A stretch of 44,728 nucleotides of DNA from CAYUVF01 sp964448045 (GCA_964448045.1 CAYUVF010000035.1:1-44728), one strand, 5' to 3'. Numbered from the stretch's first letter, positions 17,401 through 25,183 are shown. Notes: generated from the letters alone by a model not told the origin. A program made the numbers and translations.

Positions 17401-19476
17401 ATGAGCGGAATTGCAGGAATTTATCGTTTTAGTGGTAAACCGGTAGATGAACAGGACATCTATCCTATGGTCAATACCATGAATCATAGGGGCCCTGATG
17501 GCATCCATGTGTGGTGTGGCAACAACGTCGGATTTGGCCACTGTATGCTTCACACAACCCCCGATTCATTGGACGAGCATCTTCCCTACGTGGACACCTC
17601 GCGTGGACTGGTTATCACGTCCGATGCCAGAATCGACAACCGAAAAGAATTGGTCTCGTCTCTTGGTCGCATAGATCAATCTGGTCGGGTTGTACCAGAT
17701 AGCGAACTGATTCTTGAGGCATACAAAAAGTGGGGCGAAGATTGTGTCGATCATCTCATTGGGGCGTTTGCGTTTGCCATTTGGGACAGGAGAGAGGGGC
17801 TATTGTTTTGTGCCCGGGACCATTTGGGAGTAAAGCCATTCTACTACTTTCACAAGCCAGTCAAAGTATTCGCGTTTGGGACTGAAGTGAAGTCGCTTTT
17901 TTGTTTGAGTGGCGTTTCGCGTGCATACAACGAAGTAGCAATAGGAGATATATTAGGTTTTATACGAGAGGATAAAGAAAATACTCTCTACGAGTCAATT
18001 TATCGATTGCCACCGGCTCATGTACTGTCGGTTTCATCCAAAGCGTTCAGTATGCGAAGATACTGGACACTGGAGCCTAACGGAGATCTCGACGCCAGTA
18101 ATGACGAAGAGTACGTGGAGCATTTCTTGGAAATTTTCGAGGAGGCGGTTCGTTGTCGCACTCGAAGTGCATTTCCTGTTGCTTCTCAGCTCAGTGGTGG
18201 ACTTGACTCGTCTTTCGTCACCGCAGTTGCCGATGCCCAGGTAGCTGATAAAACGTTGCATACCCTTTCACTTATTTATACCGAGTCGGAAGAGTGCGAC
18301 GAGCGGGGGTTTATCCGGGATGTCTTAGCAGAGCGTTCGGTGAACGACCATTATGTAGATGTCGATCAGTTTGGGCCGCTTCGTAAGTTAGGTACAATAT
18401 ACCGCTTTCTGGATGACGGTGTAGCTACGGGTATGCATTATGGCATCTGGGAAATGTTACGTGTTGCAAATTCAGAAGGGGCTCGCGTAGTGCTCGACGG
18501 GATTGATGGAGACACAACAGTGATGCATGGTTTCGGGCGTTTTAGAGAACTTGCTTTAGAAGGGGACTGGAAGGAATTTTATCGTGAGGCAAAATGTGCT
18601 GAGGAGCGCCACCGCCACGCTAAGCAGAGGCATTCCTTTACGCGAGTTTTGAGCGATCGATTTCGGATTCTTAAAACGTACGGGTTTCCCGTCTTGGAAG
18701 AGCATGCCACAAAAGGCAGTATTGATTCATTCGTGCGGGCAGTCTGGGAGATTAGTAGCTATTTTAATCTCTCGCAAAGGAGTTTGTATAGAAGATTTTG
18801 GCGTCGATTATTGGCACCGGAGTGGCTGGTTCGTCAAAGAGACGAGAGAAGAGGACAAAAAAAAGGAAAGGACAAGCTGGATTACGTCGATGACGAATTC
18901 GCGCGCCGCATCAAGCTGTATGAGCGGTACGACCAAATGAATTATCGAAATGTCAGAGCGGATACAGTTCGGGAAACTCAGTATCGCAAGTGCGCATCAG
19001 GTTCGATTACCAGCACCTTAGAAAAGTCTAATCATTATTCGGCGGCTTGGGGATTGGAGAGTCGTCACCCGTTCATGGACATTCGGCTTTTATCCTTCTG
19101 CTTGGGTTTACCGTCGTCCCAAAGCTATTCGGCAGGATGGACGAGGGCAATAATGCGTCAGGCAATGAAGGGGTATGTCCCGGATTCAGTCCGACTTCGT
19201 CCTGGGAAGGCTAATGTATCGACAAGTAACACACGGGCGCTGTTTGAAGTGGATCAGTCTTTTCTTGAGCGGGCTGTTCTCGAACCAGGAGAGGCAGAAC
19301 CATATCTTGACCTCGATCACTTGCGCGCTCAATTCCGTAGAGGAGCAGAGTTGTATGATGAAGGAAAGAGAGTCCCCATGTCAGTTGTTGTCTCGCTGGG
19401 TAACATCGCATCGTTAATTCAGCGTCTGAAAACCACGGCTTGTGTTCCTAAAACTGATCGGCAATTATCCAGATAA
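17401..19476 (+). CDS. Lasso-peptide cyclase C (asparagine-synthetase homolog)
   Basis: A 691-aa asparagine-synthetase-like enzyme. In lasso biosynthesis this protein adenylates the Asp/Glu side chain of the core and closes the isopeptide ring with the core N-terminus. It has the two asparagine-synthetase domains: an N-terminal glutaminase-like part (GIAGIYRFSG, NHRGPDG) and a C-terminal PP-loop domain with SGGLDSS at residues 265-271 and IDGDTTVMHGFGRF. Residue 2 is Ser (MSGIAG) instead of the catalytic Cys of true AsnB, so it cannot hydrolyse glutamine in the normal way, as expected for lasso cyclases. It lies between B1 and the precursor. Confidence 0.92.
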   Translation: MSGIAGIYRFSGKPVDEQDIYPMVNTMNHRGPDGIHVWCGNNVGFGHCMLHTTPDSLDEHLPYVDTSRGLVITSDARIDNRKELVSSLGRIDQSGRVVPDSELILEAYKKWGEDCVDHLIGAFAFAIWDRREGLLFCARDHLGVKPFYYFHKPVKVFAFGTEVKSLFCLSGVSRAYNEVAIGDILGFIREDKENTLYESIYRLPPAHVLSVSSKAFSMRRYWTLEPNGDLDASNDEEYVEHFLEIFEEAVRCRTRSAFPVASQLSGGLDSSFVTAVADAQVADKTLHTLSLIYTESEECDERGFIRDVLAERSVNDHYVDVDQFGPLRKLGTIYRFLDDGVATGMHYGIWEMLRVANSEGARVVLDGIDGDTTVMHGFGRFRELALEGDWKEFYREAKCAEERHRHAKQRHSFTRVLSDRFRILKTYGFPVLEEHATKGSIDSFVRAVWEISSYFNLSQRSLYRRFWRRLLAPEWLVRQRDERRGQKKGKDKLDYVDDEFARRIKLYERYDQMNYRNVRADTVRETQYRKCASGSITSTLEKSNHYSAAWGLESRHPFMDIRLLSFCLGLPSSQSYSAGWTRAIMRQAMKGYVPDSVRLRPGKANVSTSNTRALFEVDQSFLERAVLEPGEAEPYLDLDHLRAQFRRGAELYDEGKRVPMSVVVSLGNIASLIQRLKTTACVPKTDRQLSR

Positions 19477-19567
19477 CGGGGAATTGCTGCTGCTGGTGTT
19501 GTACTATGTGTATGGAGTAGCATCCAACGCGAATTCGCGCTTTTTAAAAAATACCGTAGAGGTCATT

Positions 19568-19744
19568 ATGAAAAGAGTCTATAAGGAACCGAAATTAACT
19601 GTTTACGGTTCCGCGCAGTCTATTACCGGGTACATTGGACCGGAAATTACAGAAGATGTCGGATATAACTCTCAGGGTGAACAGGAGCAAGACGAAGGGA
19701 CCCTGAACACCTGCCCGACAGATGACGACAATAACTGTCTGTGA
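19568..19744 (+). CDS. Lasso-peptide precursor (58 aa)
   Basis: ATG 19568 follows AGAGG at about 6 bp. The leader matches the lasso consensus Y-x2-P-x-L-x3-G-x5-T exactly: Y5, P8, L10, G14, T20. With the conserved Thr at -2 (ITG then core), the core starts at Tyr22: YIGPEITED…, giving Glu8 and Asp9 as ring acceptors. The predicted core is 37 residues (22-58), far longer than the usual 15-26, with ten acidic and no basic residues and two Cys (49 and 57, core 28 and 36). The last residue is Leu. A WxTxEW-type start after TG is known in fuscanodin, so an aromatic first residue is acceptable. Upstream ATG 19442 reads through non-lasso sequence and is rejected. Confidence 0.88.
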   Translation: MKRVYKEPKLTVYGSAQSITGYIGPEITEDVGYNSQGEQEQDEGTLNTCPTDDDNNCL

Positions 19745-19772
19745 TTTTGGGTCCTGTAGTAAGTACTTTGAT

Positions 19773-19809
19773 AAAACCTGGCAACTGCTCGGCAGTTGCC
19801 AGGTTTTTT
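19773..19809 (+). terminator. Strong Rho-independent terminator after the precursor
   Basis: A perfect stem of about 16 bp (19773-19788 with 19792-19807; core AACCTGGCAACTGC) has a TCG loop and a T6 run (19804-19809). It starts 28 bp after the precursor stop. It should stop most transcripts here, so downstream genes probably need their own promoter or read-through. Confidence 0.93.
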
Positions 19810-19853
19810 ACTGCATACGACTCATGGAGATAGTCCCATAGGAGGAGTGTACA

Positions 19854-20030
19854 ATGTGTCCATGTGTCGTATCTTTGCTTAGTGCGACGAGACAATGCCA
19901 CAGTGATTCATTGAGGCGCTGGTATCACGGCTTTCGCCGCTTATCCCTCGCTAAATCGATTCAATTCGAAGACATATCTTTAGAAAGTCTGTTTAAAATC
20001 GAAACGAAATATATGAATGGGTATGCATAA
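19854..20030 (+). CDS. Small ORF of unknown function (58 aa), possibly coupled to the kinase
   Basis: ATG 19854 is preceded by GGAGGAG at 7 bp, the best ribosome site in the cluster. The product starts MCPCVVSLLSATRQCHSDSL, is basic in its middle (RRWYHGFRR) and ends KYMNGYA. It overlaps the kinase start by 14 bp in another frame, which suggests translational coupling. It lacks the Y-P-L-G-T leader pattern, so it is not a second lasso precursor by that test. Three Cys lie in the first 15 residues. It may be a regulatory or leader peptide, or a diverged gene. I do not recognise it. Confidence 0.5.
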   Translation: MCPCVVSLLSATRQCHSDSLRRWYHGFRRLSLAKSIQFEDISLESLFKIETKYMNGYA

Positions 20031-20928
20031 ATACAAAGCATATAATCTTATAATTGATTCGTACTGTGAGATAGATGGTTTCATGAGAGGTAGTGGGAAT
20101 GCAGATGTCAGGATAGTGGAGAGAAATATTGATATAATTAAAGAAGACAATGAGTGTCGAGAAAAAGAAAAATTAATGTCATTCGATGGGAGAAATTATA
20201 TTTTTGGCGATTTTTATGGTAAGCTTAAATATTTGATCATCAAAGGAGAGAAGATCGCTATTGATCCTTCTCCAGAGTGTAGCGAAAAACTTATCCAGTC
20301 CCTCATTCAGGGGGTGTTCATTGCTATGTTGCTGCGGCAGCGAGGCTATTTTGTTCTCCACGCGTCGGGAGTCGCAAAGGGAAAAAGTGTAATTGGGTTT
20401 GTGGGAGATGCTGGATGGGGTAAGTCTACGCTGGCGAGTCACTTCGCATCAAATGGATATACCTTTATTGTCGACGATACTCTTGCAATTGACACTAACG
20501 CCGAGCAACTGCGTGTAATTCCAGGTTTTCCTTTGGCTCGTGTTCGGCATGAATCGAGAAGAAGCTTGATGTCGAATTCCAAAAAGAACAATAAAAAGAA
20601 GCAAGCTAAAAAGCATATCGTATATCCAGGAGTTGAGGATGGGAGGGAGTTTAATCTAGCTGCATTATTTTTATTAGAACCTGTTTTTGCTGAAAATAAT
20701 GCCATCGTTCCTATCTCGAACAAGCAAGCTATGCTTGAGTTGATTGGGCATACGCGTGTGAGCAATCTAATTGGGAGTAAGCAGTTCCAAAAAAAATATT
20801 TAGAAAAATGTAGACAAGTAATAATGAGTACGTCATTGTATAGGTTGAAAAGGAAAGAAGGCGTTGATCAATTGCCGCAGATATTCCGTATGGTTGATGG
20901 ACTATTAGAGGACGAAGTAAACGTGTAG
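20017..20928 (+). CDS. HPr-kinase-like protein of the lasso cluster
   Basis: A 303-aa P-loop kinase resembling the C-terminal half of HPr kinase/phosphorylase. It has VLHASGVAKGKSVIGFVGDA with the Walker A GDAGWGKST at residues 130-138 and the following VDDTLAI (metal site). Such kinases in lasso clusters (paeninodin-type) phosphorylate the C-terminal Ser of the precursor; here the precursor ends in Leu, so the target is unclear. Its base composition is strikingly AT-rich compared with neighbours, a sign of separate acquisition. Start ATG 20017 overlaps the small ORF, with an alternative ATG at 20023; no good ribosome site of its own is visible. Confidence 0.8.
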   Translation: MGMHKYKAYNLIIDSYCEIDGFMRGSGNADVRIVERNIDIIKEDNECREKEKLMSFDGRNYIFGDFYGKLKYLIIKGEKIAIDPSPECSEKLIQSLIQGVFIAMLLRQRGYFVLHASGVAKGKSVIGFVGDAGWGKSTLASHFASNGYTFIVDDTLAIDTNAEQLRVIPGFPLARVRHESRRSLMSNSKKNNKKKQAKKHIVYPGVEDGREFNLAALFLLEPVFAENNAIVPISNKQAMLELIGHTRVSNLIGSKQFQKKYLEKCRQVIMSTSLYRLKRKEGVDQLPQIFRMVDGLLEDEVNV

Positions 20929-21118
20929 TGTTTGGCTATGAGGTGGACCGTTTGTAAAAGGGGTACGTACCGGACTTCTGAGGTGCGCCCGAAAAGTTGA
21001 ACTGGTGGGTCGACTAAGATGAGGTTGGGCCGTAGCGGTTGTATTTTCCAACAAACAAAACCAACCCAACCGTTATGAGCAAATCGTTCAGCCCCGAATT
21101 TAAGCTCCAAGTTGTCCT

Positions 21119-21136
21119 GCGCAGAAATCTCTGCGC
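21119..21136. repeat. Palindromic insertion in IS3 orfA (first)
   Basis: GCGCAG-AAATCT-CTGCGC, with TAAGC after it, interrupts the expected OrfA sequence between VVL and the ALQSDRTDAE segment that family members read straight through. It closely matches the palindrome in the IS5 transposase at 11430 (CGCAGAAATTTCTGCG followed by TAGC). Confidence 0.6.
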
Positions 21137-21343
21137 TAAGCGCTCCAGTCGGATCGAACCGACGCCGAGATTGCTCGGGCCTACGAGGTCCACCCGGTGA
21201 CGCTCTCCAACTGGAAAAAGAAGCTGAAGGAAGATGGCGCGAAGGCCTTCGGCGGAGACAACGAACTCAAGGAGACAGAGAAGAAGATCGCCAAGCTCAA
21301 ACGCATGGTAGGCCAAAAGGAAGTCGAGATCGCCCTCTTGAGA

Positions 21344-21361
21344 TCCCCGCTTTCGCGGGGA
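21344..21361. repeat. Palindromic insertion in IS3 orfA (second)
   Basis: TCCCCGC-TTTC-GCGGGGA breaks the usual OrfA ending (IALL…FLGES-stop). The CCCCGC/GCGGGG hairpin type is a widespread small dispersed palindrome, and a related one lies at 38499-38520. Confidence 0.6.
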
Positions 21362-22406
21362 CAAGCTTTTTGGGCGAGAGCTGACCACCACCGAGAAAGT
21401 TCGTCTCACCGGTCAGTGTAAAGAGGACCACGGACTGAACCAGTGCTTGAAGGCGATCAGTCTCCCGAAGAGCACCTACTACTACCGGATCGTACGCCGA
21501 GGCTCCAGCAAAGACGACCAGCGATTGATGCAACATTTACGAGCGATTATTCGAGACCATCCAGATTAGACTATCCAGATTATGGGTACGGCCGCATCTT
21601 GCCGGAGCTGCGGGAACGCAGCGGCACGCAGGTCAACCATAAGCGGCTCCGGCGGCTCCTTAATGCGCACGAGCTGGGACTGCCCCGCAGCCTCCCGAAA
21701 GCGAAGCCATCACCGGTGCGGAAGATTTTGAAGAAAGGCAAGGGCCGGCTCAACCTTATCGAGGAATATCTCGGTACCGGGTGCGACCCAGAGCCCCTGG
21801 AGGTGTTCTCGACCGACTTCACGGAGCTGTGCTACGCCGAGGGGCAACGCAAGGCCGACCTGATGGCCGTGGTCGACGTCGGCAGCCGGTGCGCGCTGGG
21901 CTGGGCCGTCGGGCCGAGCGCCAACCGGGAGCTCGCCCTGAGGTGCTGGGAGCAGGTGTGTGCCCGCATGAGCGGGATCGGCCGGTCACTGGAAGGAACT
22001 CTCCTGCATAGCGACCTCGACAGCGTCTACACGAGCTACGACTGGCTGTGGGCGCTGCTTCTGGAAGATGGCCTGCGGGTGAGCTACTCCGAGCGCAGGG
22101 CCAAAGACAACCCGTGGATCGAATCACTGTGGGGCCGGATGAAGACCGAGATCGGCTCGCGGATCGTCGAGGCTCGGAGCTTCCCGGAACTGGAACGTGT
22201 AATCGACGAGCGGTTCCGCTACTACAACCGGAGGCGACGGCATTCCCAGATCGGAAACCAGCCGCCTGTAACCCATCTTGCGAACCTGCTCGGCCAACCC
22301 GAACTTACCTACTCAATGGACCCTGCGGCTTAGCCGAAATTAGTCGCCTAACTGGTGCAAAAAATCGGGCACCCATTCGCAGCTTGTTATTTGTGGACAT
22401 TCTACT

Positions 22407-24308
22407 ATGAAAACCGAAATCCCCGATACACAAGAAGCGTGGCGCAATATTAAACGACTGTTGGCATACGTGCCACGTTCGTTAAGTCTTGTCTGGGACG
22501 CAGCCGCGCGCTGGACAGTTGTGTGGGGAATTTTACTGGTCTTGCAGGGGCTTTTGCCGGGGGCAAGCGTTTATCTGACGAAGTGGATCTTGGATGGGGT
22601 AGCTGAGGCGGTAGGCCAGGGACTGGAGTGGAGCAACGTGCAGCTCATTGCAATTCCTGGGCTCATCATGGCAGCTGTCTTACTGCTCCGCCAACTCGTC
22701 CAGGCTATCAACGGTTGGATCCAGACAGCTCAATCCGAACGCGTATCCGACTATATTCAGAAATTAATCCACGACCAAGCTGGACAGCTCGATCTGGCTT
22801 TCTATGAGTCCTCCGACTACTACGATACGCTTCAGCGGGCGAGCAGCCAGGCCAGTGGAAAGTCATTAGAAGTGTTACGACAGGTAGGAGGATTTTTTCA
22901 GAACGGCATCACCTTGGTCACAATTGCGGTGATTCTCATTCCATACGGCTTTTGGATCCCGCTGGTGTTGATTTTCAGTACTTTTCCGGCGCTCTATGTC
23001 GTAGTAAAACATAATCGGAAGTATCACGATTGGTGGGAGCGGCGCACTATGGATAAGCGTCGGGCTCGGTATTACGATTTGATGCTGACCTATGATTTTG
23101 CAGCTCAGGAAGTACGAGCCTTTGATTTAGGCGACCACTTTGCGGAGGCATACAGTGAGTTGCGTCGTTGGCTACGAGAGGAGCGTATCGAGCTTGAAAA
23201 GAACAAGAGTTTGGCTATCGTTGGAGCTGGGCTGGTTGCGCTGCTTGCCATGGGAGGTGTGATGGGAATTATGGCTTGGCGTGCGATGCGTGGACAAGCC
23301 ACCATTGGGGATCTTGGACTGCTCTATCAGTCGTTCCGAGAAGGCCAGGGGCTCATGCGCAATCTACTCCAAAATGCTGGCAAGCTCTACACGAATGCTA
23401 TGTTCTTGGAGCATCTCTTCCAGTTTCTAGAGTTAGAGGCAACCATTCAAGATCCGGATTATCCTCGGGACGATCAGCCTGTGCCAGAGCAAACTATTAC
23501 ATTCGAGAATATCTCGTTCCGGTATCCCGAGTCCGAGCCCTACGTCCTCGAGGATTTCAGTCTTACCATTCCGGCAAATAAAGTCATCGCCATGGTGGGC
23601 GAAAATGGAGCGGGAAAAACGACTCTCATTAAGCTTTTGAGCCGGCTTTATGACCCACAAGAGGGACGCGTGCTCATCGATGGGATTGATATTCGCAACT
23701 ACCAGGTGCAGGACCTGCGCGATCAGATTACCATCCTGTTTCAGCAGCCGATGCGCTATCAAGCAACTGTTCGGCAGAATATTATCATGGGAGATGTGCA
23801 TCGTGAACAGACGCAGTCGGCCGTAGAGGAGGCCGCTCGCAAGGCCATGATTCATGAGACGATCAAAGAGCTCCCTCAGGGATATGATACTCAGTTAGGA
23901 CACTGGTTCAAGGGGGGGACTGATTTAAGCGGGGGACAGTGGCAACGAATCGCACTGGCTCGGGCGTACTACCGAGATGCGCCGCTTGTTATTCTCGATG
24001 AGCCGACGAGTGCTATGGACTCCTGGGCCGAGAATCTGTGGCTCCAGAGCTTTGGTCAGCTTGTGGATGAAGGGCGAACCGCCTTTATCATCACCCACCG
24101 CTTCACGACGGCCATGCACGCGGATATCATTCATGTGATGCACGACGGGGAAATCATCGAGTCGGGTTCGCATGAGGAGCTGTTGGAGCAAAATGGCCAC
24201 TATGCAGAATCCTGGCATGCTCAGGTCAACCACGGGTGGAGAGCTTCCACCCAGGATGGGCAGAAAGACCCTGTTGAGCTCCCCTCGCCGCAATCTTCGC
24301 ATAGATAA
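22407..24308 (+). CDS. Lasso-peptide ABC exporter D
   Basis: A 633-aa fused ABC transporter: six-helix membrane domain (residues about 30-300) and ATPase domain with Walker A GENGAGKT (398-405), signature LSGGQ (507-511), Walker B VILDEP (528-533) and H-loop His564. There is no N-terminal C39 peptidase, as expected for lasso D proteins, where leader removal is done by B2. It exports the mature peptide and gives self-immunity. It lies 8 bp before the B1-B2 gene. The IS3 element just upstream may have removed its original promoter or read-through. Confidence 0.9.
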   Translation: MKTEIPDTQEAWRNIKRLLAYVPRSLSLVWDAAARWTVVWGILLVLQGLLPGASVYLTKWILDGVAEAVGQGLEWSNVQLIAIPGLIMAAVLLLRQLVQAINGWIQTAQSERVSDYIQKLIHDQAGQLDLAFYESSDYYDTLQRASSQASGKSLEVLRQVGGFFQNGITLVTIAVILIPYGFWIPLVLIFSTFPALYVVVKHNRKYHDWWERRTMDKRRARYYDLMLTYDFAAQEVRAFDLGDHFAEAYSELRRWLREERIELEKNKSLAIVGAGLVALLAMGGVMGIMAWRAMRGQATIGDLGLLYQSFREGQGLMRNLLQNAGKLYTNAMFLEHLFQFLELEATIQDPDYPRDDQPVPEQTITFENISFRYPESEPYVLEDFSLTIPANKVIAMVGENGAGKTTLIKLLSRLYDPQEGRVLIDGIDIRNYQVQDLRDQITILFQQPMRYQATVRQNIIMGDVHREQTQSAVEEAARKAMIHETIKELPQGYDTQLGHWFKGGTDLSGGQWQRIALARAYYRDAPLVILDEPTSAMDSWAENLWLQSFGQLVDEGRTAFIITHRFTTAMHADIIHVMHDGEIIESGSHEELLEQNGHYAESWHAQVNHGWRASTQDGQKDPVELPSPQSSHR

Positions 24309-24316
24309 TACATCCC

Positions 24317-25183
24317 TTGGACACGTCGAATTCATTCCAAGGCTGGATCCAGGCGGCGCCCACGGCGACATCGGTTGATCTCGATGGGGAAATGGTGATC
24401 TTGGACCTCGAGCACAACCGGTACGTGGGGCTCAATCACGTCGGTACGCATGTCTGGAACTTGATTGAAGAGGGCACGACGTTTGCCGCAATGATGGTCC
24501 AACTCGTACAAGAATACGAAACAGCGTCCGATCAGATTGAGCGGGACCTTTTGACCCTACTTGAGCAGCTTCATACAGAAGGGCTTATCCGGATTGAAGC
24601 CGAGATGGAAAACAAGGAAGCAAATTCAGCCCCAGCCAGTCCAAGCTGCGAGGATCGTGGAAATACACCTCCACTCGATGCGGTACAGATAGAGGCCGTA
24701 GAGCCGATTCCACCACGCAAGGTTGCCTCATCTCAGAGCGGATCGCGATGGATCCGCCCATGGTCTGACTGGTGGATGCTTCTTCAGGCGATGGTGCTTA
24801 CCGTATTGATTCGCGGCGCCTTGTCGATCTGGCCGCTCCGTATAGTCACGAAAGCGCTCCGGCGCATAGCCGAGTGGTTACCTCAGTGGACAAAGGTCAC
24901 GCGGGCGTATCGAGAGCGCGCTGCCTGGGCGGCCAACGCGGTCGGGCATCGCTTCCTGCCGAATCGTCCCTGTCTAACACAGGCGCTTGTGCTCCAGTAC
25001 CTTCTTTTGCGGCGAGGCGATGATTCTACCGAACTGCGTATCGGCGTGGCGAAAGGGGATGACGGCGAACTGTTGGCCCATGCCTGGGTCGAGCGAGGCC
25101 ATCGCGTGTTGATCGGAGGAACGGCCTCGCCGGCTCGCTACAAATCGCTCGATGGCGTCGCCGAAAAGATCAGTGCCTCATAG
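24317..25183 (+). CDS. Lasso-peptide B1-B2 fusion (RRE plus leader protease)
   Basis: A 288-aa two-domain protein. Residues 1-95 are a PqqD-type RRE (DLDGEMVILDLEHNRYVGLN then HVGTHVWNLI). Residues about 150-288 are the transglutaminase-like B2 protease that cuts the leader, with catalytic Cys219 in RPCLTQALVLQYLL and His255 in LLAHAWVER. TTG 24317 is the only start near the exporter's stop, 8 bp away; the frame closes at TAG 24302. A linker of about 50 Pro/Ser/Glu-rich residues joins the domains. Together with the standalone B1 the cluster has two RREs. Confidence 0.9.
   Translation: MDTSNSFQGWIQAAPTATSVDLDGEMVILDLEHNRYVGLNHVGTHVWNLIEEGTTFAAMMVQLVQEYETASDQIERDLLTLLEQLHTEGLIRIEAEMENKEANSAPASPSCEDRGNTPPLDAVQIEAVEPIPPRKVASSQSGSRWIRPWSDWWMLLQAMVLTVLIRGALSIWPLRIVTKALRRIAEWLPQWTKVTRAYRERAAWAANAVGHRFLPNRPCLTQALVLQYLLLRRGDDSTELRIGVAKGDDGELLAHAWVERGHRVLIGGTASPARYKSLDGVAEKISAS

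Larger units (their letters stand above)
21075..22333 (+). pseudogene. IS3-family transposase OrfA/OrfB, frameshifted
   Basis: OrfA starts at ATG 21075 (MSKSFSPEFKLQVVL), then a palindromic insertion shifts the frame. The middle continues as DAEIARAYEVHPVTLSNWKK and VGQKEVEIALL, and a second palindrome shifts it again before FLGES. OrfB begins LTTTEKVRLTGQCKEDHG and is shifted at 21566-21580 by a duplication around ATCCAGATTA. The rest is intact from DYGYGRILPELRE, with the DDE residues in FSTDFTELCY, LLHSDLDSVY and DNPWIESLWGRMKTE. At least three lesions make autonomous transposition unlikely. Confidence 0.85.
20979..22375 (+). mobile_element. Decayed IS3-family insertion sequence
   Basis: The left end TGAGGTGCGCCCG… and the right end (read inward on - strand) TGGGTGCCCG… are imperfect inverted repeats that both run into CGACTAA about 35 bp in. 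TGA…GC ends are typical of IS3 elements. The 3-bp direct repeat TTC flanks it (20976-20978 and 22376-22378). Removing it would leave only about 78 bp between the kinase and the ABC exporter, so it split the lasso operon. Confidence 0.88.

Noticed and set aside
17401..19476. Housekeeping asparagine synthetase AsnB
   Set aside because: The catalytic Cys at position 2 is Ser, and the gene is embedded with B1, a precursor and B2.
19854..20030. A second lasso precursor
   Set aside because: It lacks the Y-P-L-G-T leader pattern and has a basic middle; reported as an unknown small ORF instead.
22407..24308. Bacteriocin exporter with leader-cutting peptidase
   Set aside because: There is no N-terminal C39 domain; leader cleavage is explained by the B2 domain at 24317.
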